Positions 8,688 through 16,474 of a stretch of DNA of 64,000 nt are shown here, one piece after another. This DNA comes from Microbaculum marinisediminis. Its GTDB lineage: Bacteria > Pseudomonadota > Alphaproteobacteria > Rhizobiales > Tepidamorphaceae. The position numbers and the translations under genes were made by a program. Under the pieces are notes generated by a model, which saw only the letters and a list, made by a program, of their open reading frames with translations, had not been told where the DNA came from and did no database searches. Location of the stretch: contig NZ_JALIDZ010000001.1 of the NCBI RefSeq assembly GCF_025397915.1, forward strand, positions 248,001-312,000, in the 5' to 3' direction. The stretch's first letter is position 1, and every line of letters begins with the position of its first letter.

Positions 8688-9101
8688 ATGTATAAGAAGA
8701 TCATGGTGCCGGTGGACCTTGCCCATGTCGAAGTGCTCGGCAAGGCGATCGATACGGCAACCGACCTGGCCAAGCTCTACGCGATCCCGGTCTGCTTCGT
8801 CGGCGTCACCGCGGAGACACCGACGTCGGTGGCGCATACGCCGGAGGAATTCGCCCGGCGGCTGAAGGCGTTCGGCGAAAAGCAGGCCGCCGCGCACGGT
8901 CTCACCATCGAGACGGCGGCCTATCCCAGCCACGACCCGTCGGTCGACCTCGACAAGACGCTGATCGCCGCCGCGCACGAAACCGGCGCCGACCTCGTCG
9001 TCATGGCAACGCACGTACCCGGCGTGCTCAAGCACATCTTCTCGACACAGGGCGCCCAGGTGGCCTCGCACGCCGACGTGTCGGTGTTTCTCGTGCGCTA
9101 A
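8688..9101 (+). CDS. universal stress protein (UspA family)
   Basis: A 137-residue single UspA domain: KKIMVPVDLAHVEVLGKAID at the start, an ADLVVMATHVPG strand near residue 103, and ASHADVSVFLVR at the end. The glycine-rich ATP-binding signature (GxxGxxxx-GS) of ATP-binding Usp proteins is degenerate here (HVPGVLKHIFSTQGAQVA), so nucleotide binding is doubtful. The gene lies 18 bases before a BCCT transporter and probably shares its transcript. In related osmolyte transporters such as TeaD-TeaABC, a Usp protein modulates transporter activity; that comparison is inference. Confidence 0.93.
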   Translation: MYKKIMVPVDLAHVEVLGKAIDTATDLAKLYAIPVCFVGVTAETPTSVAHTPEEFARRLKAFGEKQAAAHGLTIETAAYPSHDPSVDLDKTLIAAAHETGADLVVMATHVPGVLKHIFSTQGAQVASHADVSVFLVR

Positions 9102-9119
9102 CCGGGACAGGAGACGAAC

Positions 9120-10742
9120 ATGAGTGACGAAGGCATCGCCGCGCCCGAAGGCGCAGCCGACATCATCGACACCGACTATACGGTCGGACAGGACAACATC
9201 CAGGCGCAGGTCGGCCCGTTCGGCCTCGACATCCACAACCCCGTGTTCCTGATCTCGGGGCTGTCGATCGTCGCCATCGTGTTCCTGACGCTGGCGCTGC
9301 CGGATCAGGCAGGCACCTTCTTCGGCTGGCTCAGGCCCGCCATCACCTCGACCTTCGACTGGGTGTTCCTGCTGGCCGGCGACATCTTCGTGGTGGTCGC
9401 GCTGGCGCTGATCGTCACGCCGCTGGGCAGCGTGCGCATCGGCGGGCAGGAGGCCACGCCCGACTATTCCTATACGGGCTGGTTCGCCATGCTGTTCGCC
9501 GCCGGCATGGGCATCGGGCTGATGTTCTACGGCGTGTCCGAGCCGATCTCGCACTACACCACCTCGCTCGCCGAGGACGCGGGTTCGCCCGACAGCTGGG
9601 CGCCGCTGGCCGGCGCCGCCGGCGACGAGGCGGAAGCGCTCCGGCTCGGCATGGCCGCGACCATCTTCCACTGGGGCCTGCACCCGTGGGCGATCTACGC
9701 CATCGTCGGCCTGTCGCTGGCGCTGTTCGCCTACAACAAGGGCCTGCCGCTCTCGATCCGCTCGATGTTCTATCCCGTCTTCGGCGACCGGGTGTGGGGC
9801 TGGACCGGCCACGTCATCGACACGCTGGCCGTCTTCGCCACGCTGTTCGGTCTGGCGACGTCGCTGGGCTTCGGTGCAGAGCAGGCCAATGCCGGCCTGG
9901 AATTCCTGTTCGGGGTGCCGGTCAACGACGTCTCCAAGGTGATCCTGATCACGGCGATCACCGGCGTCGCGCTGATCTCGGTGATCGCGGGCCTCGATGC
10001 CGGCGTCAAGCGGCTGTCTGAGATCAACATGGTGCTCGCCGCGCTCCTCTTGCTCTTCGTCATCGTGATCGGTCCGACGGCGGCGATCCTCAGCGGCTTC
10101 TTCGGCAACCTCGTCGCCTATGCCGAGTACCTGCCGGCGCTGTCCAATCCGTTCGGCCGCACCGACACCAACTTCAGCCAGGGCTGGACGTCGTTCTACT
10201 GGGCCTGGTGGATCTCCTGGTCGCCGTTCGTGGGCATGTTCATCGCCCGCGTCAGCCGCGGCCGCACCGTGCGCGAGTTCGTGGTCTGCGTGCTGCTGAT
10301 CCCCTCGCTGGTGTCGGTCCTGTGGATGACGGCCTTCGGCGGCACGGCGATCACGATGCTGAGCGCCGGCGCGCAGGAGATCGCCGACGCCTCGCTGGAG
10401 CTGAAGCTGTTCACCATGCTCGACGAGCTGCCGCTGGCGGCGATCACCTCGTTCATCGCCATCGTGCTGGTGATCGTGTTCTTCGTCACCTCGTCGGACT
10501 CCGGCTCGCTGGTCATCGACACGATCACGGCCGGCGGCAAGATCGACGCACCGCTGCCGCAGCGCGTGTTCTGGGCGACGTTCGAGGGCCTGGTGGCGAT
10601 CGCGCTGCTGCTCGGTGGCGGCCTGGGGGCGCTACAGGCGGCCTCGGTGTCGACCGGGCTGCCCTTCACCCTCGTGTTGCTGGTCGGCTGCTACGCCCTG
10701 ATCAAGGGGCTGATGTCCGAACCGCGCGGCAAGAAGACGTAG
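9120..10742 (+). CDS. BCCT family betaine/choline/carnitine transporter
   Basis: A 540-residue, about 12-helix secondary transporter for quaternary ammonium compounds. BCCT hallmarks are present: GMGIGLMFYGVSEPISHY near residue 130, GMAATIFHWGLHPWAIYA near 178, the LFGLATSLGFGAEQ helix, and the tryptophan-rich FYWAWWISWSPFVGMFIARV followed by SRGRTVREF near 355-385. The N-terminal 30 residues are acidic and cytoplasmic. It follows a universal stress protein by 18 bases. A strong terminator follows the stop. It may take up osmolytes; whether by Na+ or H+ coupling cannot be read. Confidence 0.95.
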   Translation: MSDEGIAAPEGAADIIDTDYTVGQDNIQAQVGPFGLDIHNPVFLISGLSIVAIVFLTLALPDQAGTFFGWLRPAITSTFDWVFLLAGDIFVVVALALIVTPLGSVRIGGQEATPDYSYTGWFAMLFAAGMGIGLMFYGVSEPISHYTTSLAEDAGSPDSWAPLAGAAGDEAEALRLGMAATIFHWGLHPWAIYAIVGLSLALFAYNKGLPLSIRSMFYPVFGDRVWGWTGHVIDTLAVFATLFGLATSLGFGAEQANAGLEFLFGVPVNDVSKVILITAITGVALISVIAGLDAGVKRLSEINMVLAALLLLFVIVIGPTAAILSGFFGNLVAYAEYLPALSNPFGRTDTNFSQGWTSFYWAWWISWSPFVGMFIARVSRGRTVREFVVCVLLIPSLVSVLWMTAFGGTAITMLSAGAQEIADASLELKLFTMLDELPLAAITSFIAIVLVIVFFVTSSDSGSLVIDTITAGGKIDAPLPQRVFWATFEGLVAIALLLGGGLGALQAASVSTGLPFTLVLLVGCYALIKGLMSEPRGKKT

Positions 10743-10756
10743 CGTTCCGCAAGACC

Positions 10757-10788
10757 GCGGCCCGGCGTTCGCGCGCCGGGCCGCTCTT
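10757..10788 (+). terminator. rho-independent terminator of the usp-BCCT operon
   Basis: An 11-base-pair GC stem (GCGGCCCGGCG, 10757-10767, with 10774-10784) and a TTCGCG loop are followed by TCTTTG, 15 bases after the BCCT stop codon. Confidence 0.8.
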
Positions 10789-11020
10789 TGCCCTCGACTA
10801 GGGTCTCGGGCGCCACTGCGACGCATTCGAACGCGTCGCGTCTACGCCCTTCGGAAGCAATGCTTCCGCTGCCGGCGTCGCCGGCACCGGGCTGCGACCA
10901 TCGCTCGAAATGCGGTGCATTTCGTCCGGCTGCGCCGGGCCGCTCTTTGCCCTCGACTAGGGTCTCGGGCGTTCGTCACTCGAAATGCGGTGCATTTCGT
11001 CCGGCTGCGCCGGGCCGCTC
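10773..11020. repeat. interleaved 40- and 42-base exact repeats with paired hairpins
   Basis: A 40-base sequence at 10773-10812, which begins inside the right arm of the BCCT terminator, recurs exactly at 10932-10971. A 42-base sequence at 10904-10945 recurs exactly at 10979-11020, ending next to the clpS stop. Each 42-base copy folds into two consecutive hairpins, CGAAATGC-GGT-GCATTTCG and CCGGC-TGC-GCCGG. A further palindrome (10852-10868, CGGAAGCA-A-TGCTTCCG) lies between. The layout is like a REP/BIME cluster. Confidence 0.85.
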
Positions 11021-11021
11021 C

Positions 11022-11339
11022 TCACTCCTCCGGCTCAGTCGTGAACATCAGCGGGAAGCCGGCGCGCTTGCCCAGGTCCGTGGCCTCCGTCGCCTTGGTC
11101 TCGGCAACGTCGCGGGGGAAGACGGCGACGACGCAGACGCCCTTCTGGTGGGCCGTCAGCATCACCCGCTCCGCCTGGGTGTCGCCCATGCGGAACACCG
11201 CCCTCAGCACCATCACCACGAATTCGCGCGGCGTGAAGTCGTCGTTGAGCAGCAGCACCTTGTGCAGGCGCGGCCGCTCGGTCTTCAGCCTGGTCTTCGT
11301 GCGCCCCTTCGGGCGCGGCTTCACCGTGATATCGCTCAT
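11022..11339 (-). CDS. clpS: ATP-dependent Clp protease adaptor ClpS
   Basis: A 105-residue ClpS. The N-degron pocket residues are present: Asn32-Asp33-Asp34 in LLLNDDFTPREFV and His64 in MLTAHQKGVCVV; the basic tail of residues 1-25 is the flexible N-terminal extension that enters ClpA. ClpS delivers substrates with bulky N-terminal residues to ClpAP. clpA, its usual neighbour, is not in this window; alphaproteobacteria often carry two clpS copies, and this could be the stand-alone one. The start has an AGGAGGCCCCG ribosome site; the longer frame upstream runs through repeated AGGAGG-like units and was not used. Confidence 0.95.
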   Translation of the reverse strand: MSDITVKPRPKGRTKTRLKTERPRLHKVLLLNDDFTPREFVVMVLRAVFRMGDTQAERVMLTAHQKGVCVVAVFPRDVAETKATEATDLGKRAGFPLMFTTEPEE

Positions 11340-11401
11340 CGGGGCCTCCTGTGAGGCGGACCTCCCTTGAGGCGAGCCTCCCGAGAGGCGGGGCCTCCTG
11401 T
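11340..11401 (-). repeat. array of AGGAGG-like units in the clpS leader
   Basis: Read on the clpS strand, the leader contains four GGAGG(C/T)-type units each followed by a GCCTC partner, giving a series of small dyads. The outermost unit (11389-11401) and the true ribosome site (11340-11352) share 13 identical bases, 49 bases apart. It may have arisen by duplication of the ribosome-binding region, and the units could pair with each other and hide the site. Confidence 0.7.
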
Positions 11402-11519
11402 GGGGCTCGAACCCGGTGACCTCAGAAAATAGCACCCGAAACCGCGCTGTCAGCCCCCGACGTCAAGTCGGAGCTGTGACGGGCCTTTAGGCCCCAGGGC
11501 CGCGCCTAAAGGCTTCGCC

Positions 11520-12038
11520 TCAGGGTCGCGCCGGCCTGCCGAGCCGCCACTGCAGCGCCAGCAGGGCCAGGCCGAACAGCGGGATCAGGATATCGGTCCA
11601 GAAGATGATGCCGGCGTTGCCGGGCGCGAAGTTGTGCGCCTCGACCATCTGCCGGACATGGCCGACGGCGGCGCCGAGGGTGAAGATCGACGGCGCGAGG
11701 ATCGCGGCGAGCCGCAGGTCGAAGCTGCCGAACGCGGCGATGAAGGCGACCACGGCGAAGCCCAGGCTCGCCGTACCGACCTCGAACTGGAACGGGCTGT
11801 CGGCCCAGCCGATGAAGGCGGCCGCCATCTTGCCGAAGAAGACGTGCATGACGAAGTTGTAGAGGTAGGACACGCCGATCGCGAAGAAGATGTGCCAGGA
11901 CAGCAGCTTCTCGACGACGACCGCCGTGCTCACCGGCTTCGGCGCCCGGGCAATCGCCACGAACGAGAAAACGAGCCCGAGGACCAGAAAGGTCAGGGTG
12001 AAATTGGACAGTACAAACGTGATGATCGCCGCAATCAT
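11520..12038 (-). CDS. DUF6790-like integral membrane protein
   Basis: A 172-residue protein with about four to five transmembrane segments and no signal peptide: residues 1-30, a re-entrant YLYNFVMHVFFGKMAAAFIGW region, ASLGFAVVAFIAAFG, and a C-terminal DILIPLFGLALLALQW. The conserved MHVFFG, IGW and QMVEAHNFAPGN segments agree with the DUF6790 group as remembered; the function of that group is unknown. ATG 12038 is used, with a GGGGGG ribosome site; a TTG 12 bases upstream is possible. Confidence 0.75.
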   Translation of the reverse strand: MIAAIITFVLSNFTLTFLVLGLVFSFVAIARAPKPVSTAVVVEKLLSWHIFFAIGVSYLYNFVMHVFFGKMAAAFIGWADSPFQFEVGTASLGFAVVAFIAAFGSFDLRLAAILAPSIFTLGAAVGHVRQMVEAHNFAPGNAGIIFWTDILIPLFGLALLALQWRLGRPARP

Positions 12039-12086
12039 GCCGCCCCCCAATAAGCGCGAATCAATCCCGCAGGAGATCTTAGCCGG

Positions 12087-13220
12087 TCAATCGAGGGTGC
12101 GCCGATAGCGGAGCAGCGCCACCAGCCCGACCGCGAACCAGAAGGCGGTGATCGCCCAGAGCTCCGTCACGATGTCGGGGAACCCGTTGCCCTTGAGCAC
12201 GATGCCGCGGACGATGCGCAGGAAATGGGTGAGCGGCAGCACCTCGCCGATCCATTGCGCCCAGACCGGCATGCCCCGGAACGGGAACATGAAGCCCGAC
12301 AGCAGGATCGAGGGCAGGAAGAAGAAGAACGTCATCTGCATCGCCTGCATCTGCGTGCGCGACACCGTGGAGAAGGTGTAGCCCAGCGTGACGTTGGCGG
12401 CGATGAAGATGAGGAGCGCGAACAAGAGAACCGTCAGCGAGCCGAGCATCGGCACCTCGAAGATCGTCCAGGCGGCAGCCAGAATGACGAAGACCTGGAT
12501 GAAGCCGAGGCCGATATAGGGCACGATCTTGCCGACCATGATCTCGACGGGCTTCGCCGGCATCGCCAGCAGGTTCTCCATGGTGCCGCGCTCGAGCTCG
12601 CGGGTGAGCGCCATCGCCGTCATCAGGATCGTCGTCATGGTGAGCACCACGCCGAGCAGGCCCGGCACGATGTTGTACTGGGTGATGATCTCCGGATTGA
12701 ACATGCGGTGGATCACGACCTCGACCGGCGGGCGGCCCTGCTTCAGCGGCTCCAGCGGACCGCGCAGGTCGTGCTCCAGCCCCGAGTTTACGATCTGCGC
12801 GATCGCCCCGACCGCGCCGGACGCCGCCGCCGGATCGGTCGCGTCGGCCTCGAGCAGCAGCGAGGGCGTGTCGCCGCGCATCAGGTCGCGGCCGAAATCC
12901 ACCGGTACGGTGACGACGAAGGAGACGTCGCCGCGCGCCAGCATCTCGCGGGCCTGCGCCTCGCTCTGCGCGGTCTCGACGAACTCGAAGTAGCCGGAGT
13001 TCTGCATCGCCGCGAAGACGGAGCGGCCGAAGCGGCTCGTATCCTGGACGATCGCCGCCGTCGGCAGGTCCTTCGGATCGGTGTTGATGGCAAAGCCGAA
13101 CAGGATGAGCTGGATGATCGGGATGCCGACCATCATGGCGAAGGTCAGCCGGTCCCGGCGCATCTGGATCATCTCCTTCATCAGGATGGCGCCGATGCGG
13201 GAGAGCGAGAGGGCGGTCAT
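12087..13220 (-). CDS. ABC-2 type transporter permease (YbhS/YbhR-like)
   Basis: A 377-residue inner-membrane permease: one N-terminal helix (MVGIPIIQLILFGFAINTD, near 30), a long periplasmic domain (about 45-175), then five helices ending WAITAFWFAVGLVALLRYRR. The ELERGTMENLLAMPAKPVEIMVGK segment is the conserved coupling region of ABC-2 exporters. With the ATPase at 13633-14595, the HlyD protein and the CecR-type regulator it forms an exporter similar to YbhGFSR. Only one permease is present, so it would work as a homodimer, unlike the YbhS/YbhR pair. A 412-base spacer separates it from the ATPase gene, which is unusual in this operon type. Confidence 0.93.
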   Translation of the reverse strand: MTALSLSRIGAILMKEMIQMRRDRLTFAMMVGIPIIQLILFGFAINTDPKDLPTAAIVQDTSRFGRSVFAAMQNSGYFEFVETAQSEAQAREMLARGDVSFVVTVPVDFGRDLMRGDTPSLLLEADATDPAAASGAVGAIAQIVNSGLEHDLRGPLEPLKQGRPPVEVVIHRMFNPEIITQYNIVPGLLGVVLTMTTILMTAMALTRELERGTMENLLAMPAKPVEIMVGKIVPYIGLGFIQVFVILAAAWTIFEVPMLGSLTVLLFALLIFIAANVTLGYTFSTVSRTQMQAMQMTFFFFLPSILLSGFMFPFRGMPVWAQWIGEVLPLTHFLRIVRGIVLKGNGFPDIVTELWAITAFWFAVGLVALLRYRRTLD

Positions 13221-13330
13221 TGCGCGACACCGTTGTCGCGGCCGGGTTTCCGGCCGGGGTCGCGGCTGGAGGCGATCGCGCGGGACCGCGAGCGTTCGTC
13301 GGGCGGCCGTCGCGAGGCGGGCTCGAACCC

Positions 13331-13524
13331 GCCCGGCGCGGCGCGCCGGGCAACCCCTCTCCCCATCCCTCCCCCACACGGGGGGAGGGAGGAGCAAGCG
13401 GCACGTCCCGGCGTCGATCCGATGGTCTGCGGTTCATCCGCTGGCCGGACCATCGCGAACCGGCACGGGCCGTCGCGGCGAATGGCCCCCTCCCCCCTTG
13501 TGGGGGAGGGATGGAGAGAGGGGG
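13331..13524. repeat. hairpin-rich intergenic element resembling a rhizobial mosaic element (RIME-like)
   Basis: Between the ATPase and permease genes lie a 21-base GC palindrome (13331-13351), then a C-rich/G-rich hairpin (TCCCTCCCCC at 13366-13375 with GGGGGAGGGA at 13381-13390), then an inverted near-copy of that hairpin (CCCTCCCCC at 13488-13496 with GGGGGAGGG at 13502-13510). The two hairpins and flanks (CCCCTCTCCCCATCCCTCC and its reverse complement form) are inverted copies. The rest of 13221-13632 shows no supported gene. The type assignment is from memory of such elements. Confidence 0.75.
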
Positions 13525-13632
13525 CGCGGGCCGAAGGCGCGCGGAGCGGCACACCGACGATGCCGCCATCGGGAGCGCCACAGGGCGCCCCGCCCGAACG
13601 GGACTGCCGAAGATCGAGAGGAAGCGCCGCGG

Positions 13633-14595
13633 TCATTGTTCCAGCGCCTGGGCGTCGGTCATCAGCTTGATGAAGACGTCTTCCAGGCTCGTCTCGCCGG
13701 GCTCCGCCTTCAGGTTGCGCTCCCGGGCGACCGCCGTGACGCCCTTCTCCAGCGCGCCGCCGTCCGAGCCGACGACGTGGATATCGGTGCCGAAGGGCGC
13801 GACCTGCTCGACGCCGGGCAGCGTCCGCAGCTCGTTCATCAGCCGGCCGGACCCGTCGCCGTGGATGACCCAGGTCTTCAGGCCGGATTCGGCGACCACC
13901 TGCGCGACGGTGCCACGGGCGACGATGGTGCCGTAGGCGATGTAGACGATGCGATGGCAGCGCTCGGCCTCGTCCATGTAATGGGTGGAGACGAGAACGG
14001 TCAGCCCCTCGTCTGCGAGCGCGTGAATCTCGTCCCAGAATTCGCGCCGCGCCTTCGGGTCGACGCCGGCCGTCGGCTCGTCGAGGAGCAGGAGCTTGGG
14101 CTGGTGCATGACGCAGGCGGCAAGCGCCAGGCGCTGCTTCCAGCCGCCCGACAGGGTGCCGGCAAGCTGGTTCTGGCGGTCGGCCAGACCGAGCCGCTCC
14201 AGCGTCCTGTCGATCGTTTCGCCGCGCGGCCTCAGGTCGTAGAGCCGGGCGACGAAATCGAGGTTCTCGCGGATGGTCAGGTCTTCGTAATAGGAGAAGC
14301 GCTGCGTCATGTAGCCGGTCTGCAGCTTGATCGCGGCGGACTCCGTGCGGATGTCGTGGCCGAGCGCGGTGCCCTCGCCCTCGTCTGCCTTGAGCAGGCC
14401 GCAGATCATGCGGATCGTCGTGGTCTTGCCGGAGCCGTTCGGCCCGAGGAAACCGACGATCTCGCCGCGCTTGACGTTGAGGTCGACATTGTCGACCACC
14501 GTCTTGGTGCCGAAGCGCTTGGTGAGGCCGCGAACGGCGATCACCTCGTCTGATGTAGCGGCGAAAGGCTGGTCGGAGGCGGGTGGCGCGGTCAT
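13633..14595 (-). CDS. ABC exporter ATP-binding protein (YbhF/CcmA-like)
   Basis: A 320-residue cytoplasmic ATPase with a single nucleotide-binding domain: Walker A GPNGSGKTT (51-59), Q-loop YMTQRFSYYEDLT, signature LSGGWKQRLALA, Walker B LLLLDEPTAGVD, and H-loop VSTHYMDEAERC. The C-terminal 80 residues form the extra domain common to drug-export ATPases. YbhF of Escherichia coli has two fused ATPase domains, so this is the single-domain version and should dimerise. Its start overlaps the HlyD stop (ATGA), so the two are translationally coupled. Confidence 0.95.
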   Translation of the reverse strand: MTAPPASDQPFAATSDEVIAVRGLTKRFGTKTVVDNVDLNVKRGEIVGFLGPNGSGKTTTIRMICGLLKADEGEGTALGHDIRTESAAIKLQTGYMTQRFSYYEDLTIRENLDFVARLYDLRPRGETIDRTLERLGLADRQNQLAGTLSGGWKQRLALAACVMHQPKLLLLDEPTAGVDPKARREFWDEIHALADEGLTVLVSTHYMDEAERCHRIVYIAYGTIVARGTVAQVVAESGLKTWVIHGDGSGRLMNELRTLPGVEQVAPFGTDIHVVGSDGGALEKGVTAVARERNLKAEPGETSLEDVFIKLMTDAQALEQ

Positions 14596-15545
14596 GGCGC
14601 GAACCTCACGTCGACCGGCTGGCCGACATTCAGGCCGGCGGTGTCGTCCGGGTGGGCCTCGACCATGTAGACGAGCTTCTGGCGGGCGTGGACCGAATAG
14701 ATCACCGGCGGGGTGAATTCCGCCGAGTCCGAGATGAAGGTGATCTTCGCCGGGATCGGCGCGGCGCAGCCGTCGCAGGAAACCGACACCGCCCCGCCGA
14801 GCGCCGCCTCGGCCAACCGGTCCTGGGGCACGAAGAAGCGGACCTTGAGATTTTCCGGCGGCAGCACCGAGACCACCGCGCGGCCGGCCGGCACCACCTC
14901 GCCGGGTTCGTAATAGGTATCCTGGACGCTGCCGGCCATCGGCGCGGCGCCGGTCAGCCGGGCAATTCGGGCGTCGATCCGGGCGACCGCCTGCGACGCG
15001 GCGTCGACGGCATCCTGCGCCGCCTTGATGGCGTCGGGGCGGGCGGCGAGCTTGGCGACATCGATCTGGGCGGCCATCGAGGCCAGCCGCGATTGCAGCG
15101 TCTTAAGGCGTTCCTCGGCGTTCTCGGCGTTCGCGTCGGAGACGACGCTGGCCTCGTGGAGGGTGCGGTAGCGCTGATACTCCCGGCGCGCGTATTCCAG
15201 GCTGGCCTCGATCTCGTCGTGCTGGGCCTGGAGCACGTCGAGCTCTTCCTTGCGCCGCCCCTTCTCCAGATCGGCGAGCTGGGCCTTGGCCTGGGCGAGC
15301 CGGGCCTCGGCCTCGGCGCGCGCGGCGCGGGCGTCGGTATCGTCGATGCGGAACAGTTCGGCGCCGGCCGTCACGGCGTCGCCGCGCCGCACGTCGAGGG
15401 CGACGAGCCGGCCGGTCTCCTCGGCGCCGACATCGAGGAAATCGCCCTCGACATAGCCCTGCAGGACATCGCTCTTTTCCTGCCAGAAGCAGCCGGACAG
15501 GCCGACCGCCACGAGCAGGAGGACCGGAAGCCGCAGGGGGCGCAT
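14592..15545 (-). CDS. HlyD-family membrane fusion lipoprotein (YbhG-like)
   Basis: A 317-residue periplasmic adaptor. A lipobox (VGLSGC, Cys about residue 18) follows an N-terminal hydrophobic stretch, so it is probably anchored by lipid. Residues 28-65 and 225-255 form the split lipoyl/barrel parts, with a long coiled coil (about 70-205, rich in EARLAQAKAQL and AAQDAVDAASQAV). It links the inner-membrane exporter to the outer membrane. The ATG overlaps the TetR stop as TGATG, and the stop overlaps the ATPase start, giving a tightly coupled three-gene run. Confidence 0.93.
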   Translation of the reverse strand: MRPLRLPVLLLVAVGLSGCFWQEKSDVLQGYVEGDFLDVGAEETGRLVALDVRRGDAVTAGAELFRIDDTDARAARAEAEARLAQAKAQLADLEKGRRKEELDVLQAQHDEIEASLEYARREYQRYRTLHEASVVSDANAENAEERLKTLQSRLASMAAQIDVAKLAARPDAIKAAQDAVDAASQAVARIDARIARLTGAAPMAGSVQDTYYEPGEVVPAGRAVVSVLPPENLKVRFFVPQDRLAEAALGGAVSVSCDGCAAPIPAKITFISDSAEFTPPVIYSVHARQKLVYMVEAHPDDTAGLNVGQPVDVRFAP

Positions 15546-16264
15546 CACGCCCTCCCCGCCTCGATCGTCGCGTCGAGGTGCTTGCGCAGCACCTCCCGGA
15601 CAAGGCCGATTTCGGGCTCGCCGTAGCCCTTCCAGCCGAGGCGGCGATCGACCATGGCGCGGCCCATGCGGAAGATGACGAGCTGACCGAACAGCATGAA
15701 CACCGCGGCGATGCTCTCGGGGGCGGATTCGGACTGACCGGTGGCACGGGCGTAGAGCGCGGTCATGGTCTTGTGCATGCGCTCCAGGAAGCCGTCGTAG
15801 ATCACGTCGAAGGTCGGCGAGGGATCTATCTGCTCGCGCAGCACGAACGGCGCCCAGCGCGACGCCTCCGGATGGCCGAGGATGACCTCGACGGCATTGC
15901 CGGTGACCATCTGCAGCATGTCCCGCGCCTGCCCCGGGTCCACCTCCCCCCGGTCGAGCGCGGTCGCCACCGCGTCCACCGCCGGGCCGATGCGGCCGGC
16001 GACCTCGTCGACGATGTGCTGCGCCACCGCCTTGTGCAGCCCGTCCTTGCCGCCGAAGTGATAGGGGATCGCGGCCAGGTTGACGCCGGCGCGCCGGGCG
16101 ATCTCGCGGGTCGAGGCACCATCGAAGCCGAAGCGGCCGAAAGTATCGAGCGCGGCATCGATCAGGCGCTGCTTGGTGTCCTCCGCCGGCCCGCGGGCAG
16201 GCTCGTCGCGGCCGGCCATGTTCGCGGGCGGCTTCTGTTTCCTACCTGGGCTCGATTGCGTCAT
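15545..16264 (-). CDS. CecR-type TetR regulator (CerR C-terminal domain) of the adjacent exporter
   Basis: A 239-residue repressor. The DNA-binding domain is at about 30-80 (TKQRLIDAALDTFGRFGFD, then REIARRAGVNLAAIPYHFGG); the C-terminal part, with VEVILGHPEASRWAPFVLREQ, matches the domain of CecR/YbiH-type regulators. In Escherichia coli CecR controls the ybhGFSR exporter with the same gene order, supporting a local regulator role here. The first gene of the operon, it is preceded by a 10/12 inverted repeat at 16305-16333. ATG 16264 is used; a GTG one codon upstream is possible. Confidence 0.93.
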   Translation of the reverse strand: MTQSSPGRKQKPPANMAGRDEPARGPAEDTKQRLIDAALDTFGRFGFDGASTREIARRAGVNLAAIPYHFGGKDGLHKAVAQHIVDEVAGRIGPAVDAVATALDRGEVDPGQARDMLQMVTGNAVEVILGHPEASRWAPFVLREQIDPSPTFDVIYDGFLERMHKTMTALYARATGQSESAPESIAAVFMLFGQLVIFRMGRAMVDRRLGWKGYGEPEIGLVREVLRKHLDATIEAGRA

Positions 16265-16304
16265 CACGTCGATCCGAATGCTGATTGTCCGAGATAATTA
16301 GTTC

Positions 16305-16333
16305 ATTCGAACGATTAAGTCAATCGATTGAAT
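16305..16333. promoter_or_regulatory. candidate CecR/TetR operator
   Basis: ATTCGAACGATT (16305-16316) and AATCGATTGAAT (16322-16333) are inverted copies matching at 10 of 12 positions, five bases apart, in an AT-rich island 41 bases before the regulator start. Geometry and place fit autoregulation by a TetR dimer. The divergent SDR gene lies 140 bases on the other side and may be affected. Confidence 0.65.
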
Positions 16334-16474
16334 TATTCGGTATGACCTCACCGGCACCGCGCGCCGCCCGTCGAAAACGGGTCGACGGGCGGCTTTCCTC
16401 GAAAACCCGGACAGGCTAGTGCTGGAGAAACGGCATAGGCCGACAGCAAGAAACGCAAACGAGGGAGATACGCG

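Noticed and set aside
11390-11440. A GGTTCGAGCCCC stretch upstream of clpS, like a tRNA T-arm
   Set aside because: The stem does not pair properly and no acceptor, D or anticodon arm can be drawn; a similar GGGTTCGAGCCC at about 13315-13335 is also only a hairpin.
13217-13636. A 139-residue open frame spanning the ABC ATPase-permease spacer
   Set aside because: It reads through the palindromic element and overlaps both neighbours; composition is that of repeat translation, with no conserved pattern.
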